Shown: positions 44,127 through 53,439, numbered from the stretch's first letter. The stretch: 64,000 nt of DNA from Rhizobium chutanense (GCF_002531935.1 NZ_NWSV01000023.1:1-64000), one strand, 5' to 3'. Numbers and translations: made by a program. The notes: generated from the letters alone by a model not told the origin.

Positions 44127-45341
44127 ATGAGTGCGAATTCCATTATACTGAATAGACGAACATTCCTCGGGTCTGCAGCCGCAGTAGCAGCTTTCAGCTC
44201 GATGCCGAGGGTTTTTGCCCAAGAAGGGCCGGTCCGCGTCGGCGGAACGCTGCCGTTAACAGGCCCGCTTGCGGGCGTAGGCGCAATCCACAAGCTCGCC
44301 GCAGAGGTGTTCGTCGAACAGATCAACGCCAAAGGCGGTATTCTCGGACGAAAGGTGGAGTTCGTCCTTCTCGACGACCAATCGCTGCCCGCCAATGCTC
44401 GAACGCTCTATGAGCGCCTGGTGACCGCCGATAAGGTCGATCTGCTGATGGGCCCCTATGGTACGTCTTCGATCATCGCAGCAATGGGCGTTGCCGCCCG
44501 GTTCAAGAAGATGCTGATTCAGAGCAGCCTGGGGGACCCGAGTCTCGCACCGTATCCGCTGCAGTTCCCGTCTCTTCCGATCGGGGCCGAGCCGCAATCG
44601 ACGGATACCGAGATCGTTCTCGATGCCTATGCGAGCCTGCCGACCCCTCCCAAGACGATAGCCTTCGTCACGAGCAAATTCCCCTCGGCCCTGACGATCG
44701 CCAAGGGCGGCCAGCAGGTTGCTGAGAAGCGTGGCGTCAAGAGCGTGCTGGAGCTTGAATACGAGTTCGGCACGAAGGATTTCGGCGCGATCGCCAACCG
44801 CATCAAAGCGGCTGATCCGGACCTGCTGTGGTCCGGTGCGATCGGCATGGAGGCCGTACAGCTTCTCGATGCAATGAGCCGGATCGACTACCAGCCCAGG
44901 AACCAATTCCACCTGTTCCCCGCACCCGGCCCGACCGCAGCTCACCCCAAAGCGAACGGCTTGACCTCGCTGACCTGGTTTGAAGAGCACGAGCCCTTCC
45001 TCAAGTATCACGGCGCTCAGGAATTCGTGAGCGCTTATGACGGCAAGGCGAAGGCGGCGGGCTTCCCCTATCCGCGTGCAGAATATCAGGCGGCCGTCGA
45101 ATATGCTGCGTGGCAGATCCTTGCAGCCGCGGCGGAAGGGGCGGGGAAGCTGGACGACGCCGCCATGGCTGCGTGGCTGCGCTCGAATACCGTCGAGACG
45201 GTCGTCGGCCCAAGGACGTTCGACGGCAAGTTTAATGCCGGCAAGCCATCGACGAAGCTCAAGCAAATTCAAGGAAAGGATTGGGTGACCGTCTGGCCCG
45301 CGGACTTCCGTCCGGCCGGGAAGGCGTTCCTGGCCCCCTGA
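44127..45341 (+). CDS. ABC transporter substrate-binding protein (LivJ-type), Tat signal
   Basis: The 404-residue protein starts MSANSIILNRRTFLGSAAAV, a twin-arginine signal (NRRTFLG) with cleavage near VFAQEG. The mature part has the type I periplasmic-binding pattern (VRVGGTLPLTGPLAGVGAIHKLAAEVFVEQINAKGGILGRKVEF). It is the presumed binding protein of the Liv-type importer at 37735-41022, though separated from it by the enolase and dioxygenase genes. Confidence 0.92.
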   Translation: MSANSIILNRRTFLGSAAAVAAFSSMPRVFAQEGPVRVGGTLPLTGPLAGVGAIHKLAAEVFVEQINAKGGILGRKVEFVLLDDQSLPANARTLYERLVTADKVDLLMGPYGTSSIIAAMGVAARFKKMLIQSSLGDPSLAPYPLQFPSLPIGAEPQSTDTEIVLDAYASLPTPPKTIAFVTSKFPSALTIAKGGQQVAEKRGVKSVLELEYEFGTKDFGAIANRIKAADPDLLWSGAIGMEAVQLLDAMSRIDYQPRNQFHLFPAPGPTAAHPKANGLTSLTWFEEHEPFLKYHGAQEFVSAYDGKAKAAGFPYPRAEYQAAVEYAAWQILAAAAEGAGKLDDAAMAAWLRSNTVETVVGPRTFDGKFNAGKPSTKLKQIQGKDWVTVWPADFRPAGKAFLAP

Positions 45342-45437
45342 CGAATGCCGCACGGCGCTTTGCCGCGCACCTGTCTGAAACTGCAAAAAATGCATTCGGT
45401 CGGGCACGCTCCGACCGATGTTCCTATGGAGGAGTTA

Positions 45438-46568
45438 ATGGTTAAGACTATGATCGCCGCTCGGCTGCATGCTCTGCATCAGCCGATGTCGCTGGATGAG
45501 ATTCCGGTTCCCACGCCCCGGCCCAACGACGTCCTGGTACAGGTCAGGGCCTGCGGTATCGTGCCCAACATGGCCAACGTCATCAATAATTGGCCGACCT
45601 GGTTTCCCCATCAGCCGCTGCCGAAGTTTCCGGCAGTGTTTGGCCTGGATCCGGCCGGTGTCGTCGCCGAAGTCGGCGAGGCGGTCACCAATGTCAAAAT
45701 TGGCGATCGCGTGTATGTCAGCCCGCTCAGGTCCTGTGGTTCCTGCAAGGCGTGCCGGTCGGGCAACCGCAGCCAATGCCGCTATTACACCTTGAATGGC
45801 TACTTCAGCACCAGCCGCGATGGTCAAAGGATCTTCGATCTTTATCCCTACGGCGGCTTCAGCCAATACATGACCGCCCCGGAATATTCCCTCGTGTGCC
45901 TGCCGGACAATCTCAGCTTCGAGCAGGCCGGCCGCTTCGGCTACCTCGGTACATCCTACGGCGCCCTGAAGAACGCCCAGGCCGGACCTGGTCAGGTCTG
46001 CCTCATCGACGGAATCACCGGTACGCTCGGTGTCGCAGCCACCAAGCTCGCTCTTGCGATGGGGATCTCGAAAATTCTGGGCACCGGCCGAAATAAAGAA
46101 TTGATGGACCGCGTAAAAGCCATCGCTCCCGACCGCATCGACACCATCATGCTCGGCGAAGGCTCGACCGGAGAATGGGCGAAGGCCCAGACCGGCGGCG
46201 AGGGAGTGGATTTCGTCATCAGTGCGCTGGGCGCGAGAGCCCCGGCCGCGACCGTGGTCGACTCCATGCGCGGAGTTCGCCGAGGCGGACGTGTGGTTGT
46301 CGTTGGCGGCGTCGCGGAAGATGTCCCGGTCGACGTGAAGTGGCTGATGGACGAGCAGGTTCAGCTCATCGGCTCGAACTGGTTCAGCGCTGCCCAGGGG
46401 CAGGAAATGGCAGATATGGTCCGCACCGGTGTGCTCGACCTGTCGTATCTCGAGCACAAGATCTATCCGCTTGAGCGGGTGAACGAAGCCATATCAGGCA
46501 TTGGCGAACGCGATGGCGGCTTCAGCAACTATGTGGTCGTTCCTCCGATCCCTGCCTCTTATCAATAA
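45438..46568 (+). CDS. Zinc-type medium-chain alcohol dehydrogenase/reductase
   Basis: The ATG at 45438 follows GGAGG and gives 376 residues. The structural-zinc loop is complete (CGSCKACRSGNRSQC), and the NAD(P) fold follows (ITGTLGVAATKLALAMG). The catalytic-zinc site is unusual: the GHE motif reads GLDPAG, so the catalytic His and Glu are missing. It may act as a zinc-independent reductase. It lies between the binding-protein and FMN-reductase genes on one strand. Confidence 0.87.
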   Translation: MVKTMIAARLHALHQPMSLDEIPVPTPRPNDVLVQVRACGIVPNMANVINNWPTWFPHQPLPKFPAVFGLDPAGVVAEVGEAVTNVKIGDRVYVSPLRSCGSCKACRSGNRSQCRYYTLNGYFSTSRDGQRIFDLYPYGGFSQYMTAPEYSLVCLPDNLSFEQAGRFGYLGTSYGALKNAQAGPGQVCLIDGITGTLGVAATKLALAMGISKILGTGRNKELMDRVKAIAPDRIDTIMLGEGSTGEWAKAQTGGEGVDFVISALGARAPAATVVDSMRGVRRGGRVVVVGGVAEDVPVDVKWLMDEQVQLIGSNWFSAAQGQEMADMVRTGVLDLSYLEHKIYPLERVNEAISGIGERDGGFSNYVVVPPIPASYQ

Positions 46569-46621
46569 CAATCACCGGCGCCGGCTATCGCCGGCGCCTC
46601 CCTCACGCGAGAAGAGAGAAC

Positions 46622-47173
46622 ATGTCCAAGAAAGATATCGCGGTCCTGGTCGGAAGCCTTCGTCAGGCTTCGATCAACCTGAAGTTCGCCCGCGCGATGC
46701 AGAAAGTGGCGCCCGACGGACTGAACCTGGAAATCGTACCGATCGGCGACCTTCCGCTCTATAACCAGGACTTGGAGACGGAGACGCCGCCGACGGAATG
46801 GACATCCTTCCGTGAGCGCATCAAGGCTTGCGATGGCGCAATCTTCGTGACGCCTGAATACAATAGATCCGTTCCCGCGGCATTGAAGAACGCGATCGAA
46901 GTCGGTTCTCGCCCGTTCGGAAAAAGCGTGTGGGATCACAAGCCCGGTGCGGTGACTGGAGCTTCTCCCGGTCTCATTGGCGGTGCCGCCGCGGCGCTTC
47001 AGCTCAGGGTTATCCTGACCAACATCAACGTGCCGACCATGCCTCAGCCTGAGGTTTACCTCAGCACGGCCGACAAGTTGGTGGGTGATCACGGCGTGTT
47101 CCTCAACGAGGGAACCCAGAAGTTCATCGAGAGCTTCCTAGCTGCGTTCGAAGGCTGGGTCGCGCGGTTCTGA
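46622..47173 (+). CDS. NADPH-dependent FMN reductase
   Basis: The 183-residue flavodoxin-like protein has VGSLRQASINLKFARAM (phosphate loop of FMN) and TPEYNRSVPAALKNAIEVGSR. It uses NAD(P)H to reduce flavin or quinones. It ends the rightward operon that begins with the dioxygenase. A frameshifted homologue lies at 29696-30258, so the window carries two related copies. Confidence 0.92.
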   Translation: MSKKDIAVLVGSLRQASINLKFARAMQKVAPDGLNLEIVPIGDLPLYNQDLETETPPTEWTSFRERIKACDGAIFVTPEYNRSVPAALKNAIEVGSRPFGKSVWDHKPGAVTGASPGLIGGAAAALQLRVILTNINVPTMPQPEVYLSTADKLVGDHGVFLNEGTQKFIESFLAAFEGWVARF

Positions 47174-47437
47174 AGGCGAAGCAGCGCAGTCTTTATCGGC
47201 CATCGCGACGACTGCGCGATGGCCTCTATACCTTTATTGAATGAAGGCGCCGCTTTCCCGATGCGCCCTGTTCGGCCGCCCATGCGCTGCACCGATCGCG
47301 GTTTCGAAAATGTGATTTTCGTGATGATGCGAAGTGCCGCGTAAAAACCGTTAGTTCGCTCTCCCGAGCATTCCACAAGGACCACGCGCTCCGGTGCAGC
47401 GGCAGAGAAACATGCCGCTGGCCGAAGACTGCATTCG
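47174..47437. other. Gap between convergent operons
   Basis: 264 bp between the FMN reductase (rightward) and the kinase-like gene (leftward). No gene is supported and no strong terminator hairpin was picked out. Confidence 0.4.
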
Positions 47438-48442
47438 TCATGGAAACCAGGCCTGCGCCACGTCAGCCAGTTTTTGCCGAGGCGATGCGATCAGCGGGAT
47501 GGCGGCTTTGCGGACCATTTCGCGCTGGCATTCGTCGGTTATGTATTCGACCGGCGATTTGCCGTCGACCCGGGCGAGAAAGAGGGCGGGCAACAAGCTT
47601 GCGGCCCGCGCCTCGAGAGCGTCCCGATCCTCCCAGTCGACCTGATCCATATAGGCTGCCGTCAAGGCCGCGAATGACGATGCGAGTTCGAATGCCGCCT
47701 CTCCGACGACGATCTTCTTCAGCAAGAGATGGTTGAGGCAGAAGGCCAGGTCGAAAGCCGGATCGCCGAACCAGGCGCATTCGGCATCCAGGAACACCGG
47801 GCCGTTTTCGCCCAGAAGGATGTTTTTCGGGCTGATGTCGCCGTGGACCAGCGCCAGCTTCGTTTCGGCCGTGCGCTGAACCAGCTCTGAGAGGCGGTCG
47901 CTGACGAAGGGATGTTTGGCGGCAGTCGCCACCAGATAGGGCTCAAGCCGAAGCGCATAGAAGTTCGAGCCGGAGTCGAACTTCTCCGGCAAGCCCGATG
48001 TACGGGCACTGACGGAATGGATCTGTCCGATCCGCCGGCCGGTTGCTTCCGCCGCCTTTCGGTCGACGTTCCCCTGGAGCAGCTGGGTCTTCCACAGCGG
48101 ATACTGATCGCCGGGAAGAAACTCCATTGCGAAGACGCCAGACGACGCGTCATGTGCGAGAGGCTTCGGAACGGCGGAAGGGAAGTGTTGCGCCACGAAG
48201 GATATCCAGTTCCATTCGTACACATTTCTCGACACCGGCGCCTGCCAATCGGCGGAGACCTTGAGCTTGGCAAGGGCGCGTTTCACGCAGATGAGCCGGC
48301 CGGGAAGTTCCACACGGTAGATATCTGAAGAAACACCACCCGTCAGCGGCTTGTAGACCGCCGCCTCGGAAGCGCTCCTCAAACCGCTCTTCAGCAAGAA
48401 CTCATCGAAAATCGTCATCTCATCTACAGAATCTACAGACAT
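47438..48442 (-). CDS. APH/choline-kinase-like phosphotransferase
   Basis: The 334-residue protein has a protein-kinase-like fold of the APH family. The visible motifs are an N-lobe VSSDIYRVELPGRLICVKRA with the ATP Lys, the catalytic loop ALVHGDISPKNILL (HGD-x4-N) and the metal-binding FLDAECAWFGDPAFDL. It phosphorylates a small hydroxylated molecule. It follows the hydroxyacid dehydrogenase gene by 21 bp, so one substrate may pass through both; a hydroxyacid such as glycerate is a guess. Confidence 0.85.
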   Translation of the reverse strand: MSVDSVDEMTIFDEFLLKSGLRSASEAAVYKPLTGGVSSDIYRVELPGRLICVKRALAKLKVSADWQAPVSRNVYEWNWISFVAQHFPSAVPKPLAHDASSGVFAMEFLPGDQYPLWKTQLLQGNVDRKAAEATGRRIGQIHSVSARTSGLPEKFDSGSNFYALRLEPYLVATAAKHPFVSDRLSELVQRTAETKLALVHGDISPKNILLGENGPVFLDAECAWFGDPAFDLAFCLNHLLLKKIVVGEAAFELASSFAALTAAYMDQVDWEDRDALEARAASLLPALFLARVDGKSPVEYITDECQREMVRKAAIPLIASPRQKLADVAQAWFP

Positions 48443-48463
48443 GGATCGCGTGTCCTTGCGGCA

Positions 48464-49426
48464 TTATCGGCGGGGGGTGTTGCGGGGTTGTTCAGGCTTC
48501 TCTCCGCAGAGAACCCTGACGACTTCCTCCGCCGCCCGGCGACGCAGCTCGATCAGCGAAGCATCCGAGGAGAAGGCGACGTGCGGGGTGATCATCGCGC
48601 CGGGATGAGCGATCAGCTCCGGCGGAACGCGTGGTTCGTCCTCTAGGACATCGAGGCCGACACCGCTCAGAATGCCGGAGTTCAGCCCCTCGACCACGGC
48701 GGCGGTATCGACGACGCCGCCTCGGCTGACGTTGATCAGCAGGCTTCCGCGACGCATCTTCGAGATGGCGTCTCTGTTGATCAGATGACGCGTCGCCGGC
48801 GCGAGCGGCGCATGGACAATGACGATATCGCTCGTGGCCAGAAGGGTGTCGAAGTCGGCAAGCTCCACATCCACAGGGACGTTCGAGGCATAGGGATCAT
48901 GCGCTGCAACCCGGCATCCGAGCGCCTGCATTTTTGCTGCCGTCGCACGACCGATACGGCCAAAGCCGACGATGCCGCAGGCAAGCTCCGAAAGCCTGCG
49001 GAGATTTGCCGAAGCCGGGTCCCAGCGCCCGCCGCGAACTTCGCGATCGAAATGGATCAGGCCGCGAGCCCAGGCAATCGCAAAACCGACGGCGTGGTCG
49101 GACACTTCTGCAATGCAATAGTCGGGAACATTCGTGACCCATATTGCCCGCTCCGTCGCTGCATCGACTGCAATATTGTCCAGGCCAACTCCGAGACGGG
49201 CGACGATCTTGAGGTTGGGAGACGCAGCGATTGCCGTCTCGCTGACTTGAGCCCAGCAGGTCAGAATCGCGTCCGGCTGATGTTTTGCAGCCAAAGCGTC
49301 GATCTCGGCAGGCGAAGACGGCTCGGCCGGACCGCTGACGAGGGTGAACCCGGCCCGCTCGATTACCTCCCGCTCCACTTTGTCATCCGGCCAGGCGTAG
49401 TCCGTCAACAGCACGGTCCGTGTCAT
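48464..49426 (-). CDS. D-2-hydroxyacid dehydrogenase (NAD-dependent)
   Basis: The 320-residue protein belongs to the phosphoglycerate/hydroxypyruvate dehydrogenase family. It has NAD-binding GFGRIGRATA near residue 155, the catalytic Arg in NVSRGGVVD, Glu in VLEDEPRVP and His in ITPHVAFSSD. The length is that of hydroxypyruvate or 2-ketoacid reductases rather than long SerA. Operator O5 lies 20 bp upstream of the start. The kinase gene follows in the same operon. Confidence 0.9.
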   Translation of the reverse strand: MTRTVLLTDYAWPDDKVEREVIERAGFTLVSGPAEPSSPAEIDALAAKHQPDAILTCWAQVSETAIAASPNLKIVARLGVGLDNIAVDAATERAIWVTNVPDYCIAEVSDHAVGFAIAWARGLIHFDREVRGGRWDPASANLRRLSELACGIVGFGRIGRATAAKMQALGCRVAAHDPYASNVPVDVELADFDTLLATSDIVIVHAPLAPATRHLINRDAISKMRRGSLLINVSRGGVVDTAAVVEGLNSGILSGVGLDVLEDEPRVPPELIAHPGAMITPHVAFSSDASLIELRRRAAEEVVRVLCGEKPEQPRNTPRR

Positions 49427-49445
49427 GAATTTCCTCCCAGTTTGT

Positions 49446-49457
49446 GCGAACGTTAGC
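49446..49457. promoter_or_regulatory. LacI-type operator O5 (before the hydroxyacid dehydrogenase)
   Basis: GCGAACGTTAGC on the plus strand, identical to O3, lies just upstream of the leftward dehydrogenase-kinase operon. Confidence 0.75.
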
Positions 49458-49514
49458 GTATCGGTTCTGTCAAGGTCAAGAAAAATAGGCTTGCGCCGTC
49501 CGCATTGCCGCTCG

Positions 49515-52298
49515 TTACCCGCTGTTTCGTAGCCCTGCCGCTATTCCATTGATGGTCAGATGCAGCGCCTCTTCGGTGTCCTGATCGCGTTTTCCGGCGC
49601 GGTGGCGGCGAAGAAGGTCGATCTGCATGTGGTTGAGCGGATCGAGGCAGGGAAAGCGATGATGGATCGACTGCTTGAGTGCCGGATTATTCTCGAGCAG
49701 CGAGGCCTGATCCGTTATGGAAAATAGCGCAGCTGTCGTCGCTTCCCATTCGTCATTGATGCGTGCGAAAATTTTCTTATGAATGGATGCATCGGGCGTG
49801 AGGTCCACATACCGCGCCGCGATCGCCATGTTGGTCTTGGCCAACACCATCTCCATATTCGCAATCAGTGTCTGGAAGAAAGGCCAGTCCCGGTGCATGC
49901 CTTGAAGAATTTGCAATCCGTCGGGGTGTCCGGCCAGCCATTGTCGCACGGCCGAACCGAATCCAAACCAACCCGGCAACATCATGCGGCTCTGCGACCA
50001 GCCGAACACCCAGGGTATCGCGCGCAGGTCTTCGATGCGGCGTGACGAGCTGCGTGAGGCTGGGCGGCTGCCAATGTTCAGTTTTGCGATTTCGCCGATG
50101 ATCGTTGCTTCCCAGAAGAACCGTTCAAATCCCTCGGTCTCGTAAACCAAATGGCGATAGGCGCCAAAGGCCAGGTCGGAGAGTTCCTCCATGGCGCCAA
50201 GATATTCGGGATCCGGCTCCTGTGCGTCGGAAGGCAGCAAGGACGCCTCCAGCGTTGCGGCGATCAGAAGTTCGAGATTCCGACGGCCGAGTGCCGGATT
50301 GGAATATTTCGCCGCAATGACTTCACCTTGCTCCGTCAGCCGGATCGACCCGGCAACCGCGCCGGCGGGCAGGGCGGTGATGGCTTCATAGCTTGGACCG
50401 CCACCGCGGCCCACGGAGCCGCCGCGACCGTGAAACAGGCTGAGGCGAAGGCCTTCACGCTCGAAGAGCTGGATGAAGGCCGTTTCCGCCTTATACAGTT
50501 CCCATCCCGAAGTCAGATAACCGCCATCCTTGTTGCTGTCCGAATAGCCGAGCATAATTTCCTGTTTGCCGCCGAGCGCTTCGACATATGTCCGATAGGT
50601 CTCGACGGCCAAAACTGTTTGCATCACGTCATGCGACCTTCGAAGATCCGAGATCGTCTCGAAAAGCGGTATGATGTTGATGGACGCCGCTTCGGGCTCA
50701 TCGGGCCGAAACAGTCCCGCCTCCCGGAACAGGACCAGGACCTCCAGAAGGTCGGAAGGGCTTCCGGCCTTCGAAATGATGTAATGGGGGATGCTGACGC
50801 GGCCGTAGTGCTGATGGGCTGCGGCGGCCTCACGCAGAACGGAAAGCTCCGACATCGTCTCGGCCGAATACGTCCTGAGCGGTGTCATCAGTAGCTGCGA
50901 AGACCGCAGTTCTTCGGTGAGCAGGCGGATCTTGTCACTCTCGGCCAACGCCTCGTAACCTGTGCCAGGCCGCACGTTCTCGAAAAGCTCATGAACAACC
51001 CGTTGATGAACCTCGGAATTCTGTCTCAAATCCAGGCTGACAAGGTGAAAACCGAAGACGTCTACGGCGCGTTGGAGCCTGCGCAGTTTTCCAGTGGCGA
51101 TCTTTTCTGCGCCATTGGCTGTCAGGGATTTGCTGATCGTCGCCAAGTGTTTGGCGAATTCGGCGGGGCACAGGTAGGAAGGGGCGGTCGCCACGGGTTC
51201 GCGAACCAGTTCCGTACTGCCGAACTTGCGCGCCGTGGCCGCCAGGCGAGCAAACATGCCCGAGATCGCCAGGCGATATGGCTCGTGTCGGCGCCGCTCC
51301 GATCTGTCGGGGGAGTCGGTCGCGAGGCGCTGAAGCTCCGGCGAGACTTTCACATGCCGGTCATCCAAGGAGAGTTCGGCGCCCAGGCTATGCAGTTCGC
51401 CGAGATAGAACGAGAAAACTCTCTCGCTCTGCAGCCGGAGCGCCTCCCTCAGGGTTTCGCCGTTGACATAGGGATTGCCATCCCGGTCGCCGCCGATCCA
51501 GGAACCCATGCGCAGGAATGGCGGCAGCGCGTCCTCGCCGAAACTCCAGGGTGAGTCTCGAAGCTGATTTTCGAGGATCTCGTACACCTCCGGGATCACC
51601 CGGAAAATGGTGTTGTCGTAATAGGACAAGCCATTGAGGATTTCATCCACGACCTGAAGTCGCCGTCCCCGAAGGCTGTTCGTTTGCCAAAGCGTCGTCG
51701 TCGCCCTTTCCAAATCCTCCTTATACCGACCTATCTCCGGCTCGATCAGGCCGGCTTGATCGAGCTCAGTCAGGCATCGTGCAAGCTCCTGCTCGATTTC
51801 GATAACGCTCTTGCGCCGAACCTCGGTTGGATGCGCCGTGAAAACGGGCGAGACGACCGCTTCAAGAAGCAGTTTGCGGATATCTTCCGCCTCTACCCCG
51901 GCCGCAGCCAGAATGGAAAGCGATCTGGCAATTGTTCCCGGCATGGCAGGTTCGCGATCGGCGATGCTGCGGCGCTGCATCCTGGCGTGGTGTGCGTCTT
52001 CGGCAATGTTCACGAGTTGAGAGAACTGGCTGAACGCGCGGATCACGCGCTTGAGGGTTTGGGGCGGCATGTCCGCGCAAAAGGGGGCGAGCTTGTCGTT
52101 CAGGTGCCGGCCGGTCGTTCTGTGGCCGGCAACCGAGAGAGTGCGGACCTGTTCCACGACCTCACGGGCCTCCTTGCCGTCGCTTGCTTCAATGGCCTCG
52201 CACAACAGGCGGCCGAGCAGCCGAATGTCCTTCACCAGGGCTCTGCTGGCCGTGAGGCGTTTCACTTGCATGCTTGCTTTGCTCAATTGAAGGTGCAA
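49515..52298 (-). CDS. ppc: Phosphoenolpyruvate carboxylase, plasmid-borne
   Basis: This enzyme makes oxaloacetate from PEP and bicarbonate. The product has 927 residues, full length for the family. Active-site blocks are all present: FTAHPTEVRRKS with the catalytic His, GGDRDGNPYVNGET, GYSDSNKDGGYLTSGW, FHGRGGSVGRGGGPSYEA and GWSQSRMMLPGWFG. The start is TTG at 52298, seven bases after AAGGAG; a later in-frame ATG is near 52271. Operator O6 lies 17 bp upstream, placing this central-carbon enzyme in the catabolic regulon. Confidence 0.95.
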   Translation of the reverse strand: MHLQLSKASMQVKRLTASRALVKDIRLLGRLLCEAIEASDGKEAREVVEQVRTLSVAGHRTTGRHLNDKLAPFCADMPPQTLKRVIRAFSQFSQLVNIAEDAHHARMQRRSIADREPAMPGTIARSLSILAAAGVEAEDIRKLLLEAVVSPVFTAHPTEVRRKSVIEIEQELARCLTELDQAGLIEPEIGRYKEDLERATTTLWQTNSLRGRRLQVVDEILNGLSYYDNTIFRVIPEVYEILENQLRDSPWSFGEDALPPFLRMGSWIGGDRDGNPYVNGETLREALRLQSERVFSFYLGELHSLGAELSLDDRHVKVSPELQRLATDSPDRSERRRHEPYRLAISGMFARLAATARKFGSTELVREPVATAPSYLCPAEFAKHLATISKSLTANGAEKIATGKLRRLQRAVDVFGFHLVSLDLRQNSEVHQRVVHELFENVRPGTGYEALAESDKIRLLTEELRSSQLLMTPLRTYSAETMSELSVLREAAAAHQHYGRVSIPHYIISKAGSPSDLLEVLVLFREAGLFRPDEPEAASINIIPLFETISDLRRSHDVMQTVLAVETYRTYVEALGGKQEIMLGYSDSNKDGGYLTSGWELYKAETAFIQLFEREGLRLSLFHGRGGSVGRGGGPSYEAITALPAGAVAGSIRLTEQGEVIAAKYSNPALGRRNLELLIAATLEASLLPSDAQEPDPEYLGAMEELSDLAFGAYRHLVYETEGFERFFWEATIIGEIAKLNIGSRPASRSSSRRIEDLRAIPWVFGWSQSRMMLPGWFGFGSAVRQWLAGHPDGLQILQGMHRDWPFFQTLIANMEMVLAKTNMAIAARYVDLTPDASIHKKIFARINDEWEATTAALFSITDQASLLENNPALKQSIHHRFPCLDPLNHMQIDLLRRHRAGKRDQDTEEALHLTINGIAAGLRNSG

Positions 52299-52314
52299 AT
52301 GTGCACTCCTTATG

Positions 52315-52326
52315 CTAACGTTAGCA
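52315..52326. promoter_or_regulatory. LacI-type operator O6 (before PEP carboxylase)
   Basis: GCTAACGTTAGC, embedded in TTATGCTAACGTTAGCATAA, which is a perfect 20-bp palindrome (52311-52330). It precedes the leftward ppc gene and overlaps its likely transcription start. Confidence 0.82.
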
Positions 52327-52366
52327 TAAATTGGCAGGATTTAACCAGGGAGTCAAGCGGCACTCG

Positions 52367-53323
52367 CTAACGAACAGGAGCGGAAAGCCGTACAGGTGAA
52401 CTGCCGCTATCGGCCGACAATGCCTCCTGGTAGCGCGCGACCTCCTCCAGCAACCATGCGCGGAACGCCACGACAGGACGGAAGTCCTTCCTGCTGAGAG
52501 GTGCCACCGCATAATAGGCGCTGGTGCTTTTGACCTGATGTGGGAAGGCTTGCACGAGCTGGCCATTTGCGAGCTCGGAGTCGATGAGGAAAAGCGGCAT
52601 CAATGCGAGCCCCAGTCCAGCAATGCAGGCTTGGGCCACGTTGCTGAACTGCTCGAACCGCATGGCCTGCGATGGGGCGCCGGTGACCTCAAGGCTTTCA
52701 AAAAAATGGCTCCAGGCCCCGGGGCGAGACGCCATCTGCAGCAGCGGCAGGCGAAGCAGATCTTCGGCCCTCACGATGGGATGTGAACTGAGAAAAGACG
52801 GGGATGCGACCGGTGCTACCATCTCTTCCATAAGAAATGTGCTTTCCGCACCGGGCCAATCGGGCTGGCCGATATGAATCGCCATGTCCATGTCGTCGCG
52901 GTCGAAATCGAACATGCCTATGCGCGTGGCGAAGTTCAGCGTGATCTCCGGGTGTCTGGCGACAAACTGCGGAATGCGCGGCATCAGCCATCGGGTGCCG
53001 AATGTCGGCAAGATGGCAAGATTGAGTTGATCGCTATGTTGCTTGGTCATGGCCTGCAGTGAAGCGGACCGAATTTCCGCCAAAGCGCTGGCAATTGCGC
53101 GGGCATAGTCCGTGCCCGCCTCGGTGAGATTGACCCCACGGCTGGTGCGCTCGAACAGTAAAACGCCGAGTTGCTCTTCCAGCGCCGCGATCTGCCGGCT
53201 GATCGCCCCCTGAGTCAGGGAAAGCTCCGCCGCCGCCGCAGAGAAGGTGCCCAGCCGCGCGACGGAATCGAATGCCGCGAGAGCGGAGGTGGAGGGAAGG
53301 AGCCGTCGTGAGAGGTTTGCCAT
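52367..53323 (-). CDS. LysR-family regulator (GcvA-like) of the glutaryl-CoA genes
   Basis: The 318-residue protein has the LysR winged helix at about residues 14-60 (ALAAFDSVARLGTFSAAAAELSLTQGAISRQIAALEEQLGVLLF) and a GcvA-type effector domain. It is divergent from gcdH, the standard place for its activator. A perfect inverted repeat overlaps its start codon. Confidence 0.92.
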   Translation of the reverse strand: MANLSRRLLPSTSALAAFDSVARLGTFSAAAAELSLTQGAISRQIAALEEQLGVLLFERTSRGVNLTEAGTDYARAIASALAEIRSASLQAMTKQHSDQLNLAILPTFGTRWLMPRIPQFVARHPEITLNFATRIGMFDFDRDDMDMAIHIGQPDWPGAESTFLMEEMVAPVASPSFLSSHPIVRAEDLLRLPLLQMASRPGAWSHFFESLEVTGAPSQAMRFEQFSNVAQACIAGLGLALMPLFLIDSELANGQLVQAFPHQVKSTSAYYAVAPLSRKDFRPVVAFRAWLLEEVARYQEALSADSGSSPVRLSAPVR

Positions 53324-53343
53324 GAGCTATTACTATAGCTCAT
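53322..53343. promoter_or_regulatory. Inverted repeat between lysR and gcdH
   Basis: ATGAGCTAT-TACT-ATAGCTCAT has perfect 9-bp arms and includes the lysR start codon. A second partial dyad CTCAT-N6-ATGAG follows at 53339-53354. It is a likely LysR-type regulator site giving autorepression and control of gcdH. Confidence 0.6.
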
Positions 53344-53439
53344 GGGCCGATGAGTAAACCTCGCTTTCTCAGTCGTGAAAGAACGGCTTTAATTCGGTCA
53401 ACTTCGAACTGACAAAAACCTCAATGGGAGGACGACGAC

